49,839 nt of DNA, from positions 85,448 to 135,286 of the forward strand of contig BCKL01000024.1 in the NCBI GenBank assembly GCA_001600635.1, given 5' to 3'. This DNA comes from Leucosporidium creatinivorum (lineage: Eukaryota > Basidiomycota > Microbotryomycetes > Leucosporidiales > Leucosporidiaceae). The notes beneath the pieces were generated by a model. That model ran no database searches and was not told the origin of the DNA. It worked only from the letters and a program-made list of their open reading frames with translations. Positions 33,001 through 43,639 of this stretch are shown here, one piece after another. Each line of letters opens with the position of its first letter. The first letter of the stretch is position 1. Position numbers and translations under genes: made by a program.

Positions 33001-34152
33001 TCCTCCGACCGGCCGACGACGAGTCGTCCATGATTGCGGTGAGGAAGCTCGTGGAGGAGGCGAGTAGGGTGGTAGGACTGAGCGCGGCGATGGAGGACGA
33101 ACGAGCTTCGCTTCTGGAGCTCGACCGGGCGGTGAGGAGCGTGAGGGCGATGGCAAGCGAGGATAGGGCGGTCAAGCGCTTGGTGGCGGCGAAGGTAGTG
33201 ATGAGTGGAGAGAAGCGGGGATGGGATGAAGTAGAAGAGGGAGTGAGAGCGGATCGGGATTGTGTGAGAGGGGATCGTTTCTCGACGGCCATGCAGAAGT
33301 GAGTTCGACCTCGCTCTCGCTCTCCACCCCCCGACTCTCGGCTTCTCCCGACTTCGAGTCTCTCCTCCTTGTTGCCACCAAGCTTGCGCCCTCCCCTTCT
33401 TTCTCTTGCTAGGCGTTTGCAGAGCTAACTTGCGGTCTCTTCACAGCTACAACGACGCCGCCGAGAAGACCGAGGGCCTCCCCAACTCGCCTGAGCGCCG
33501 CCGTCAGCTCGCTCGCCTCATCTCTCGCCACAATCAAGAGACTCGACGCGGTATTCGTAGCTCCCTCTCCACCGTCCCCTCGCCCGTTGCTACAACCGTC
33601 GGCAGCTCGGAATGGCGCTCGTGGCTCCTCTCTCGTGATGAGAACCTGATCCTCGCTCGCTCAGCTTTCGCCTACGGACGACATCACCTTCTCCACCTCT
33701 CATCGGACGATCTGATCGCCTTCGCGGCTTCTCGCGCCGCCGTCGGCCTCGGCCTCCGTCGACCATGGACTTCGACACACAGCAAGGCGGAAGCCATGCT
33801 CACCCTCAACAATCCACATCAAGCTCGAGTGACCGAAGGGAACGGCGTTTTCCTCTTCGAGTGCTGGGATTGCGATGAGGAGGCGCTCGGCGGCGAGAAC
33901 GGCGGACATCGGTGCTCGGAACGCCAGCCTTCTTCCTCACTCTCCGCCGCCTCCCCTGGCTCTTCGGCCTCGCACCCCTCCACCGACATCACTCTACACT
34001 CGACTACCGCCTCCTCCTCAGCTCCCACCCATTCTCCCTCATCCTCAGCCTCCCGCCCTCACTCCCGCCTTTCGACCTACCGCCGCCGACGCCAGTCTAC
34101 CGACCACCACTACACCTGCACCTACGCCAACATCGGGAAGCAGATGCTTTAA
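30048..34152 (+). CDS. Large uncharacterised nuclear-type protein
   Basis: Five exons (30048-30132, 30215-30278, 30350-32603, 32661-33298, 33447-34152), 1,248 aa, phase kept. The 57-nt third intron is a multiple of three and stop-free, so it is easily mistaken for coding. The acidic N-terminus is followed by Pro/Ser-rich sequence and two basic clusters that look like nuclear localisation signals (RKRRR, and a TRRRPKKPR patch near residue 165). A Lys/Arg coiled coil follows, then a long, apparently globular region with an acidic insert, and a Ser/Thr/His-rich tail. I recognise no domain. The stop TAA 34150-34152 is followed five codons later, in the same frame, by the ATG of the next ORF. Confidence 0.65.
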
Positions 34153-34167
34153 TATCCGTGGCAAGTC

Positions 34168-34998
34168 ATGGAGGTATGTGGAGGACCGCTACCGACGGGC
34201 TGGGAGGAGGAGAGGACGGTCGAGATCCTCCGCCGCCAGCCTCGACTTCTCGACTCGCTCTCGGAGGACGAAAGGCAGCGATTGGTCGATTGGGATGCAG
34301 TACAAGAGCAGCTCGGCTCTGTCTGCTTCCATCGCGGCTGGGTCAGGAGTAGCGGAGAGGCGGCTTGGGGAGGAGGGAGGGGACTCGGAGAGGGGCCGGC
34401 TCAGCTCGGAGCAAAGGGCAAGGCGGCGACGGAAGGACAAGGAGGCGATGGTGATGGTGACAAGGTTGAAGACGAGGAGGACGACAACTCCCTGCTGGAA
34501 CGATGGCTCGGTCACCAAGCCTTTGGACGACTCCCCCTCTTCCTCTCCTCCTTCGCCTCCCCTCCCGCCTTCGCTCTCCGCCCCGACGACTCCGACCCCT
34601 CCGACCTCGAACCTTCCCTCCCCAAGTTCTACACGACCTCCAACACCGTCATCGCCATACTCAAGCACGCCGCCGAAGCCGACCGAGCCGTCGCCGCCGG
34701 GGCGCCGGAGCCCATCTCTTCCAAACTCTGGATCTGCGGCCATCCCCACCGCTGCCACGGTTACTCGTTCACTAGCGGATGGGACTACCCCCACCATAGC
34801 AAGATGGGGGACGAGGAGGCTCCCAAGAAGCAGGTCGACAACTCGCACCTCGTCGCCGAGTTCTCGGCGTTCCTTCAACTCCCCGCTCGCGTCATCCTCC
34901 GCGCCCATCTCTCTACTTGGATGTTCCGCGACGGCAAGAAGGATCCCTCGCATACGCGGTTTGAGAAGAAGGGCGTGAGGCCCGAGGTGTGGAGGTGA
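34168..34998 (+). CDS. Uncharacterised ORF, possible continuation of upstream gene
   Basis: 276 aa, intron-less, start ATG 34168. Not recognised. The N-terminus is helical and charged (ERTVEILRRQPRLL, then EDERQRLVDW). A Gly/Glu/Asp-rich acidic linker follows at about 80-110. The C-terminal 150 residues look folded, with a KLWICGHPHRCHG segment in which two Cys and two His could bind metal, and a Trp/Arg/Lys-rich end. It shares its frame with the upstream gene and is separated from it by one TAA. It may be a separate gene with a 15-bp gap, or the C-terminal part of the upstream protein if an intron removes the stop; no clear splice pair shows this. Confidence 0.55.
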   Translation: MEVCGGPLPTGWEEERTVEILRRQPRLLDSLSEDERQRLVDWDAVQEQLGSVCFHRGWVRSSGEAAWGGGRGLGEGPAQLGAKGKAATEGQGGDGDGDKVEDEEDDNSLLERWLGHQAFGRLPLFLSSFASPPAFALRPDDSDPSDLEPSLPKFYTTSNTVIAILKHAAEADRAVAAGAPEPISSKLWICGHPHRCHGYSFTSGWDYPHHSKMGDEEAPKKQVDNSHLVAEFSAFLQLPARVILRAHLSTWMFRDGKKDPSHTRFEKKGVRPEVWR

Positions 34999-35645
34999 GA
35001 GTCGCGCGAGCGGTGGAGAGGAGCTCGGGAGGAGGGCAGTCGGAGTTAGTCTCTCAAGTTGCGAGTTGGTCTGTTTGGTCGCGTATCAATAGGAGATGTA
35101 CAGTCCTCTGTGCACAAAAGGAGATGCAAGCGTGGTGAAGCGGCTCTGCGAAACGAAACGAGCAGCTCTACAAGCTCGGCGCCTAGACCTCATCTGGCTG
35201 CTATTCGGGGCCCGTTCTTCTCGACCTCTGAAAGACCTATTGATGAAGTGAAAAAGCTTTTGCAAGTCTTCGTAGAGCGAGCACTTCTCCTCTTCGGCCT
35301 CTGGTTCGCGCTGGGAACTCGAAGCGATCGCCGAGCTCGGTTTTGCAGCCGTGTGGGGGTCAGTTCGGAGCTTCTGAGATCGCCTATCCGTAGCTCCAGA
35401 GCAGCATAAACACCCACTGGGTTCAGCAGACTGCATACACTGCTCCCCAGCAGCTCCAACACCGCTCCCTTCTCGGCTCTCGCCCTTCTCTCCTTCTTCC
35501 CGTCATCTTCTCCTCGTCTTCTGCTCGTCTCGCTGCGCTTTCCGCCTAGCCGATCGACCTACAGAACTGAAGAGTGACTCCACTCTGTCCGCCTATCCTC
35601 CTATCCTCCTACACCCTCCTCGCCGCCCTCCGCTCCAACTCGCGC
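34999..35645. other. Intergenic stretch
   Basis: No coding signal. The right end is CT-rich and leads to the presumed ESF2 start. Confidence 0.4.
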
Positions 35646-38600
35646 ATGGACGACTCGGCTACAGCGCTCGACAGCCGCTCTCTCGCCTCATACGAGCAGT
35701 GATGTATCACGGCTAGTACTAGCGACCCGCAGCAGCAACCCCGAAACCTCAACTGTACCTCATCAGCACCCTCCACGCACCCTCCCCTCAGCTCCTCATC
35801 AACATGCCCCTCCTCCTCCCCTCGACCCTCCCTCTCCCGTATCCCGCCCGGCATGGGGCCTAGCAAGGTCAAGCATCTCTTGAGCGCGTTTGGGGAAGTT
35901 GGCAGGGTCTATTTGAAGAGGAGTGGTGAGTACGCGATCAAGTGAGGCGAGGGCTGGGCAGGGAGGGGGAGAGATGGGATGGAATGGGCTAGGAGGGAGG
36001 GTAAGCGGGAGGGGAAAGATAAGAGGAGTTGATCATGGAGTGGCGAGGATGATTCAGGACCGCTGAGGAGCAGTCGACTCAGCTCGCGCTGCTCGGCGAG
36101 GACCTTCGCTGCCGCATTGGCGGCGGCGGCGGTGGCTCGCTACGGGTGACCGATCTCAGTCGAACTCATCAAATCTGTCAAGCTCGATGATTTGGTAGCG
36201 GCGGTGTATTTCTGCACCTTCTCGCTATCGGAAGCGCTGAGCGGACCTTCGGCGAGGGTTCGCTGAGCGTTTCCCAATGTCGTCGTAGGTAGTAGAGCTT
36301 TCGATCGCGTAGTGCGGCGGCTCGATATCTCAGACAGCCCGCAGGTCCTCACGAGATGTAGCTGGCTCGATGTCTCAAGAAGCCCGCAGGTCCTCACGAG
36401 ATGTAGCTGGCTCGGTCGGTCGACTTCGGCACTCCCTCGGCGAAGACTTTTCCCGTCGCGTTGTGGCGGGGAGGGTACGCTGTGGTTGGCGTGTGCGCGT
36501 GTCGATCTCACTCACATGCGTATAGCTCGGCGGTCATGGCAGTTGCCAAGAGCTCTGCACTCCTTCGACAGCAGAGGCGCAGAGCGGATTCTCGGTGAGG
36601 GCTCGCCGCGTGTTTCTACGTATTCGGAGACGAGTGCAGAGCTCCAAAGCGCTTCAAGCGGATGTTTTGCATTCTGATGAACTGGCTGTAGCGATTGGGC
36701 TGCCTCTCGGAGCCGTCGGTCGACGTCGGCTCACACTCGGCGAGGACTCTCATTGCCGTTCGCGGTGCTGAGGGCTCGCTGTTGCAAAGTAGATTGACCA
36801 TTCCCGTAGTGCGCTGTATGCTAGAGTACCTTTCGACGGTAGCTGGTAGATTGGCTCTGCACTCGCCGGCTCGCTGAGGCGCTCATCGACGCCTCGGCTA
36901 GGGCTCGCTGGACGTCTCTGAGCGAGAAGACAGTGCAGGAGCGCCCGCTTCGCTCGCCTGGCATGCGGGTCTCTGCCGAGCAGTGCTAGTAGTTGCTACT
37001 TTGCTCAGCTGGCTGGCCGGCTCGTTCTCCTCGTTCGGCGAGGACTGCCTCTGGCGTGGATGCTGAAGGTGGGTTTCGCTGTAAAGGTGGTGTAGATCGT
37101 CGGAAAACTCTACGCATGTCAGCTGTAGAAGGTCTTGGTGGGCTGAGTGCTCTGCTCCTCGTCGGCTGAGGCGCGCAGCGAGCCCCGGAGGTCGCCGTGC
37201 ATCTCTATCTTCGCCTTGGTGGGAGCAGAGCTCTGCAACGCTCTACTGACATCTCCAGTGTCCGCTGGCTGCCCTGCGAGCTGCTGTACGCGGCTACAGA
37301 GTAGCAGGCCGAGCTTCATTGTCCCTCTCGGCGCTCACCTGTGCCGACCTCACGGATGGCGGGGGCTCGCTGTGTAGGTAGATGTTCACGCTCCGGCCTG
37401 CATCCGCCACGACGCTCGTTGTAGCGATTGAAGGAGTCTGCATCTCTCTCCGGGCTCGAGACGGCTCAGAGGGTCCTAAGACGGGGCTGGCTGCACATTC
37501 CTAAGCAATGGTGATGGAAGCAGAGCTCGGCGGCACTCACTACGGCTACCCGGCGCCTCTCTGGTCCGCCCGCGCCTTGCAGAAGCCTGGTGTCAGCGTA
37601 GTCGCTTCGCTTCCCTCCTCAGCGAGCGCTATCGCCACATCAGATCGGCGGGAGCGCTCGCTGTAAACGGATAGGCAGATGAGGGACTTACTGCTACCAT
37701 GCCTCGGCTGGTGCTGGGCAAGCTGGAACCGCTCAAAGCTCTGCAGCTCTCTCGCATAATGAAGCGCTTGGCGACCATTCAAACGGAGGGTTGCTGATCG
37801 TTTCTCAAATCGGAGAGTTTCCGGCTCTCTGAGTCGCAGCACAGCCGAGTCTAGCTATCAGTGAAACTGCTTGGAACGCGAGGGCGGCCCAGAGGAGCGG
37901 GCACCTTCTCTGCACGCTCGGCGATGCCTTCGCTTCTCTCGCTGGGAGGCGGGAAGATCGTCGTGGGAACTGGGGAAGATGGTGCGCATTTGAGTCGCTG
38001 TGCGCTGCTGCCTACATAAGGAGTGCACGCTTTGCCCGACTCGACGGGGCGAGCTGACGTCGACTCGCGAGTCTCGTTCGCTCTGGCCGGGTGCAGGAGC
38101 GAGGAGCTCGCTGACCTACTGAAGCCCTCTCGATTTGGCGACTTCGGAGCTTCGCCGCTACAGCTTGGCTGGTGGTGTCCACCCGCTGCAGCGACTCACC
38201 CTTCGTCGTCGGGCAGCAGTCCGCTAACCCTCCTCTCCTCCCGCTCTCCTTCCTCCTCCTCCCCCTCCCCCTCCCCTCCCCTTTCTCTCCCGCCTCCCCT
38301 TCCTCACCACAGATGTCGACCAACCCGCTCCTCAATCCTCCTCCAAGAAAGGAGGGCGCCACCAAGCCGAGAAGCACAAGGAGCACAAGTTCGCTGAAGG
38401 ATGGGTCGAGTTTGAGGACAAGAGGGTCGCGAGGAGTGTGGCCGAGATGCTGAATGCGCAGACTATCGGTGCGTGTTCCTCTCCCTCCCTAGCTTCTTCC
38501 CTTCGCCCGTTTCGGTCGAGCAGCCGCTGACCCTGCCCTCGCCGCTTCTTCCTTTTTCCACTCGCTCGCTCGCTCTCCCCTTTGCGCTCAACGAGAACAG

Positions 38601-39231
38601 GTGGCAAGAAGGGCACGCGACACCGCGACGACGTGTGGACAATGAAGTACCTCCCGCGCTTCCGTTGGGATATGCTCAGCGAGCAGGTCGGTGAGTTGTC
38701 GTGTCTCTTTCGGCGTTCGGTCGATCTCCCTCGCCGAGCTGAGAGCTGACTCTCTTCCTTCACACCCCCTCCCCTTCCTCACTCGCCTCCATCTCTTCTC
38801 TTGCTCTTCTCTCGCGCTTCCCTCTCCTTGCCCTCCCCCCCTCAACAGCCCTCGAACGCGCCACGCAAACCTCCCTCCTCCGCTTCCATCTCCAACACTC
38901 GCGCACAGAGCAGGAGTCCTACCTCTCAGCCGTGGAGAAGGCGCGTGTGGGGCGGAAGATCGAGGAGAAGGCGGCGGGTCGGTCGGCTGCTTCCGGCTCG
39001 GGCGAGGCCCAGGGCAAGGGTGAGGGTGGGAAGAAGAGGAAGCCCGAGGGAGACGCAGAGGAGAGTGGGGAGGGAAAGAAAGATAAGAAGAAGGGACGGA
39101 CGTATAGGCAGAGGGAACCGATTGCTGCTGGCGGAGCTGGAGGAGGAGCGGGCAAGGGAGGCGATGGCGAGGAGAGGAGGAAGGGAGGTACGAAGAAGCA
39201 GTTGGATGATGTACTGGGGAGGTTGTTCTGA
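35646..39231 (+). CDS. ESF2: Pre-rRNA processing protein Esf2 (ABT1)
   Basis: Predicted exons: 35646-35698, 35792-35925, 38313-38468, 38601-38690 and 38849-39231; 271 aa, phase kept. The RRM is marked by [25 protein letters not shown] before intron 2 and by [15 protein letters not shown] after it. The family block then follows: [18 protein letters not shown], and a coiled-coil [21 protein letters not shown]. The tail is Lys/Gly/Glu-rich. Known role: U3 snoRNP-associated SSU processome factor that stimulates the helicase Dbp8. Intron 2 is 2,387 nt, far above all others here. The first join (skipping an in-frame TGA at 35700) and the start are less certain; the usual VVYL lead-in to SRIPPGM is not seen. 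Confidence 0.85.
36093..37680. repeat. Degenerate interspersed repeats in ESF2 intron 2
   Basis: A loose motif recurs at irregular 100-250-bp spacing: a TCGGCGAGGACT-like start, then 30-60 bases, then GGCTCGCTG followed by a GTAGAT/GCAGAT-like word. Clear cases are near 36093, 36434, 36726, 37030, 37326 and 37640. Copies are diverged and differ in length. I see no conserved reading frame across copies. Confidence 0.45.
36321..36410. repeat. 45-bp tandem duplication
   Basis: Two adjacent 45-bp units (36321-36365 and 36366-36410) differ at only a few positions; both contain CCCGCAGGTCCTCACGAG. A partial third start (CTCGGTCGG) follows. It lies inside the large ESF2 intron. Confidence 0.9.
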
Positions 39232-39714
39232 TGTTGTGTTTAAGGGTGTGGTGGTGTGGAATGTCGAGAGCGAGGTTTGCGCGCAAATGAGGCGCGGGAG
39301 AGATGAGACGCCGAGCGAGCGATGGAGCGCCGAGGATGGACTGCGGGCACGTAAAGCCGAATGAACATGCGTTGGAGCAAAGCTTTTAAGCGTCCCCCTG
39401 CAGACCGCCCAGTTCCCAGTGCTTGCAGAGGTCTCCGGCTCCCTTCCCGAACGGCCTCAAGGCCCTCGGCGCCGAGAAGCCTGAAAAGCGAGAGCGTCGT
39501 TCTTCCTGCAATGAGTCCTCACTAGCTCTGAAGCCATTATCACTCAGCTGTGTATAGCACCTTGCACCCTGTATTCGGAGGATCCGCCAGCTCTTGCATC
39601 GCCTGGCTCGGTCATCCACTCGGGAGCGGGGAGCGGGAGTCTCGAGCAAGTCAAAGTTCATCTCCTCTCGCTCGTGATCTCTCTTTCNCTNCGNNTTCTC
39701 GCCACNTCTCGACC
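39232..39714. other. Intergenic stretch with ambiguous bases
   Basis: Contains the ESF2 3' end and five N bases between 39688 and 39706. No gene recognised. It marks the change to the lower-GC, repeat-rich right part of the window. Confidence 0.4.
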
Positions 39715-40648
39715 ATGTTACTCGTGATAAGCTACCTACTCNCCCTCCTGCTCACCTACAGCACCGCAACGCCTCTCGACCGCCGCTCACCCGCTCTCGA
39801 CTCTTGCCTCAGCGCAGGAGGGCTCTCGCCGATCTCGTCGTCTTCTCCCGACTACTCGAGCATCGTGTACCCGTTCAACTTGAGGCTGCAAAGGTTCCCT
39901 GCGGCTGTAGTCTTCCCGACGTCAATTGAGCAGGTTGCCAGTGCGGTCAAGTGTGGGAAGAAGCTCGGCGTCGCCGTTGTGGCGAGAGGTGGGGGGCACT
40001 CTTATGTGAGTTCTGAGGGCTTGCCATAACGTCGGCTAGTGTTGAGCTGTGTTATACAAGCCTCCTACGGACTCGGAGCCACCAACGGCGCCCTCATGCT
40101 CGACCTGAGCAAGCACAAATCCATCGTCGTCGACTCGGACGAGACAGCGCATGTACAAGGCGGTGCTCAACTCGGCGATACCACTTTGGCTTTGAATGAC
40201 CATGGAAGAGCAATGAGCCATGGCGTGTGCCCTTGGGTTGGGATTGGAGGTCATGCGGCATGTGGAGGTGAGCTTGGCGTTGGAGAGAGCGGAGGGGGAG
40301 ACGGGAAGGGCTGATAGAGTCAATTTGCTGCAGGGTATTGGCCCTCGTCGCGCAAATGAGGTCTCACTCTGGACAACATCATCGCCTACGACGTAGTGCT
40401 GGCTGACGGGACCATCAAGCGAGGATTAACCGCCGAGATCGACGCCAATCTCTTTTGGGTGAGCGCTGAGCATCCCCCTTCTCTTGCTCTCCTGCTGACC
40501 TTCGCTCATAGGCCCTTTGCGGATCTGCACCAGCATTCGGGATCGTCGTCACCTACCACTTCCGAACCTACCAACGCCCTTCACCGTCATCGTCTCGACC
40601 TACTCCTACCCCTCGGGCGCACTGCCCACGGGAACCAGATCTAGATAG
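39715..40648 (+). pseudogene. FAD-linked oxidase (BBE/glucooligosaccharide oxidase-like), broken
   Basis: Exon remnants: 39715-40005 (signal peptide, then start of the PCMH FAD-binding domain with RGGGHSY), 40061-40267 (YGLGATNGALMLDLS, then VGIGGHAACGG), 40334-40458 and 40512-40648 (GSAPAFGIVVTYHF). The GGGHSY histidine is the usual FAD-linkage site in the family. Three lesions are visible: the exon 1-2 join is out of frame by one base, a TGA at 40357-40359 stands where the family has a residue inside the SRK-GLTLDN block, and a one-base shift occurs near 40580. The C-terminal half of the roughly 480-residue family (substrate and BBE domains) is missing. Intact relatives are secreted oxidases of sugars or alkaloids. 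Confidence 0.75.
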
Positions 40649-40791
40649 AGTATTGGGTCAGCTGGTAGTGCAATGTACACCACTGTGCGCATGCCAATGG
40701 CGAGGCGGGAGGGGACGGGCGGACTGAATTCGGACGTGACCCAAACTGGAGATTATATACGCTCTACAGGGAGCTCTTTCACATTCCCCGC

Positions 40792-40888
40792 GGCGTTGTA
40801 GCAAAGTGGTTACTGCGTCAGCCTAGAATCGATACACTCGATTAGCTGATCCTCTCTGAGGGCGTAGGTTCGAGTCCTGCCAACGTCG
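40792..40888 (+). tRNA. tRNA-Ser (AGA) with 15-nt intron
   Basis: The acceptor stem GGCGTTG/CAACGTC pairs fully with one G-U; discriminator G73. The anticodon stem TCAGC (40818-40822) pairs with GCTGA (40845-40849). Anticodon AGA at 40825-40827 follows T33; an intron occupies 40829-40843, right after A37, the canonical place. A long variable arm (CCTC/GAGG) makes it class II, as Ser requires, and the T arm carries GGTTCGAGTCC. The intron region forms an inverted repeat (AATCGA..TCGATT). The D stem has one A-C mismatch. Confidence 0.93.
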
Positions 40889-40901
40889 TTACAAAGTATT
40901 C

Positions 40902-40905
40902 TTTT
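40902..40905 (+). terminator. Pol III T-run terminator of tRNA-Ser
   Basis: CTTTTG, 13 nt after the discriminator base. Confidence 0.7.
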
Positions 40906-42424
40906 GTTCCCTGCACTTGCAGGACTCAATTTTTTGTACTTCACCACTCCACACCACCAGAACACTACCTATACATCACACCGACAGCTGTCGACCGCCA
41001 CTTTGCGCGCCGCTCTTGCCAGCTCCACGCCCTACGCCGACAAGCTCATCGTCAACATGATCGCCAAATCATTGCCCTTGCCGCATCCAATGCGCCTCGC
41101 TTGCCGCAAACCTTGGCAAGGTCACTGCCGAGCCCATCTCCGTTGTCTGAGTCGACCAACACAATCATCCTCAACAAGAGCAAGGCTATCAAGGTATTGC
41201 TGGACTACACCCCTCCTATTACTCCCACTCCCGTCACCTCAACCTCCCAGCTTCCCCTATTCCGCAGACTCTCTGACTCCCCTCGCTCCCCCTCCTCTCG
41301 GCTCCACCTCAAATTGCCTCCTCCTTGCATCTACATTGCTTCCTGCGTGCCCCTGATCCTACATGGCATGCCATCACCTCACTCCCTTACACGCTCAAGC
41401 GCCGAGGCCGCATCTGGCCCACTCTCATCCTCGCTGACTTGCGGAGTCAAGAATCAAGATTTGCCGGACTTGATCCCCAAGCATCAACGGGAGCACAGGA
41501 TTGACGCCCGAGCAGCATGGAGAGTAATGTGGGCAAGTTAGGAAGGGGAGCGAGGTCAGCTAGGGGGTTAGGGCTCAATGAGGCAGGAGGAGCGAGCACG
41601 GACCCTGGTTTTGGGCTTCTTGGGGCATAGGACGTATTGGGGATAGTAGACAAGCACAAAATTGGGGATAGCAGACAAGCACAAACACAGCTTCATTACA
41701 CAACAGCCCTCCTGGCTAGACCCTACAGCATCTAGACAATGGCATGAAAGCCGGCCTACATACTTATTATCAAGCATACTTTACCTCTCCGCTTCCGTAT
41801 CACACCTGCAGTCAAGATCTTTTCAAATCTCTTACTCCCCTACAGTCAACCTCAAGAGATTAGAAGCCTTGCAGTCCCCCCCAAAGTGCTCTTGTGGTTG
41901 AGCCTTGAGCACTCGACCGAACCGTTCGGTCCGAACGCCGAACCCATTCCCTCCTGAACCCAATCCCTCCTTCCCCTTTTGCTCTCCTCCCCTTCTCCCC
42001 TGTACCTTTCCTTTTGCTCTCTTCACCTATCTACCCTTACCTCCACAGCATCAGCAGATAGATGCTGCAGCAAGCAGAGTGGGATGGTCCGACGAGGTGT
42101 GCTGGGCAGCAGCCATGAAGCAGCAGTGGTGGTGACCGGCAATGGGCAAAGTTGATGAGTGTGTGACCTGCTGAGATGAAGGAACTCCACAGAGGAGGAT
42201 TGCTAAAGGCAAACCTGCACTGAAGCCTCAGGGACACTGAGAATGGTCAAGGAGGAAGGCTCAGGATCCGCTTCTATGGCAGCTGCTTGCAAAAAGCTGC
42301 AGGCAGAACAGGTAGAGGGCATAGATCTTGGGAGCAGTGACGGAAGAGAGGGCAAGCTGAGGTCAAACACAACCCGCAGGGCAAAAAGGAGTGCTCTGCC
42401 TTGCAAATGCACCTGCACGCAGGC
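40906..42424. other. Lower-GC stretch, no intact gene
   Basis: Short open frames at 40904-41541 carry no recognised motif; they may be decayed transposon sequence. A 25-bp tandem pair lies at 41636-41685. Nothing else supported. Confidence 0.4.
41636..41685. repeat. 25-bp tandem duplication
   Basis: Two adjacent 25-bp units, each beginning ATTGGGGATAG and ending ACAAGCACAAA, differing at one base. Confidence 0.9.
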
Positions 42425-42430
42425 AAAAAA
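42425..42430 (-). terminator. Pol III T-run terminator of tRNA-Val
   Basis: Six T on the minus strand directly after the discriminator base of the tRNA. Confidence 0.8.
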
Positions 42431-42517
42431 TGATTTCATGCGGGATCGAACCGCAGACCTTATCCGAATCATTCGCGAATGTTAAGGATACGTGATAACC
42501 AACTACACCATGAAACC
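42431..42517 (-). tRNA. tRNA-Val (AAC) with 13-nt intron
   Basis: Acceptor stem GGTTTCA/TGAAATC pairs over seven positions; discriminator A73. The D arm reads GTGTAGTTGGTTATCAC. Anticodon stem TATCC (42490-42486) pairs with GGATA (42465-42461). Anticodon AAC lies at 42483-42481 after T33. An intron at 42479-42467 follows A37. T arm TGCGG-TTCGATC-CCGCA is perfect. It closely resembles fungal tRNA-Val(AAC). Confidence 0.94.
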
Positions 42518-42700
42518 GTTGCCTTTTTTTTCTGTAGAAGCGGAAAATTGCAGTGTAACTACGCAAGCGGAGCGACTATTAGGGGGCCGCGATTGGACTT
42601 TGGCAGGCTAGGCCTGAACTCGACAGGGCCGGTCGACACCCATTCGGGAGGTTTTTCACCGAGGCGCTGTAAGCCAATACTAACATGCAGAATACAGGAC

Positions 42701-43225
42701 ATGTCAGTGAACCTAACTCCCTTGCACCGGAGGGATGGGAGTTACGCAATCAGCTGGGACGGCCAAGGTGCAAGGTGTGGTGCAGTTTCCTTTGCAACCT
42801 TCTCAACCCCATTCTCTTCCGAGTCCTCTTCCTCCACGCAATCGTCAAGCCCAGTGGTTTTTGTCACTTCGGTGCAGGTTCTTCCCTCGGGCCTCAAGCG
42901 TCTCACACCTTCCAACGTTGAGCAGCTCGGCTTTGGCCTCGCTCGCGCCTGGTCATCTTCTCCTCCTTCTCTCAAGGTCTTTAGTGGGTTGGCGGTAGCG
43001 GTAGCAGTAGCGGTCCGAGTCCCACTGTCTCCCACACTGTTGTTTCCGGGCATACTTAGCAGTATTGCTCTCCCCATATTTCTCCTCGTCACCACACCTA
43101 TTCTAGGTACCTTGTTTGGCCTTTTTGCTCACGCTAAACCTGAACCTGTCTGCTGGTCAGTCTTGCCTTGGGGGAGAGACATGTGCAGATTGTCATCGTG
43201 TTTCCGAGCTTCTTGGTGCGGATGA
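42701..43225 (+). CDS. Hypothetical protein with two membrane segments
   Basis: 174 aa from ATG 42701; not recognised. A Ser/Thr-rich N-terminal half is followed by two hydrophobic stretches (a VAVAVAV segment, and an ALPIFLLVTTPILGTLFGLF segment). It lies between tRNA-Val and a Copia remnant, with no nearby promoter signal. It could be a young or chance ORF. Confidence 0.3.
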   Translation: MSVNLTPLHRRDGSYAISWDGQGARCGAVSFATFSTPFSSESSSSTQSSSPVVFVTSVQVLPSGLKRLTPSNVEQLGFGLARAWSSSPPSLKVFSGLAVAVAVAVRVPLSPTLLFPGILSSIALPIFLLVTTPILGTLFGLFAHAKPEPVCWSVLPWGRDMCRLSSCFRASWCG

Positions 43226-43639
43226 ATGCATGAGTTGGGCACATTGGAGTCGTAGCCAAGGTTCTCCTCAATAGTGTTGTTATAGGTTGCTTGCTAGATC
43301 TGGCGTGGTGGCAGAGGAAGGCCGTAGAGCACTTTCTTGAGGTGCAGGAACTTGCCTCCGAGCTTGGGGATCTCACTGACAATGGCCTTGTGAAAGGAGA
43401 AGCTTGTTCTCCTTTGCTGGAGCTGCTCGAGAGGAAATGACAGGACCAAAGTGTGTACCTTGATTACTGCAATCTCTCATGAGCGACTAGAGAGAAAGCA
43501 GGTCGCCGAAAGCGCGCACCCAAGTCGGTCCTTCAACCCCCCCTGTTTCCTCCTCACTAGCACCCCCGCGGGATCCACCCCGAAAGACTTCTCCAGCAGC
43601 TTAGCTGACCGTGTAGCAAGCTCCGCCTTGCACCTTGGG

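Noticed and set aside
36093-37680. A snoRNA cluster inside the ESF2 intron
   Set aside because: I looked for paired C/D or H/ACA boxes in the repeated units and found no consistent set; kept only as a hypothesis in the findings.
40904-41541. Plus-strand frames after tRNA-Ser as a Copia gag
   Set aside because: Some stretches look gag-like, but no zinc knuckle or alignable block is visible.
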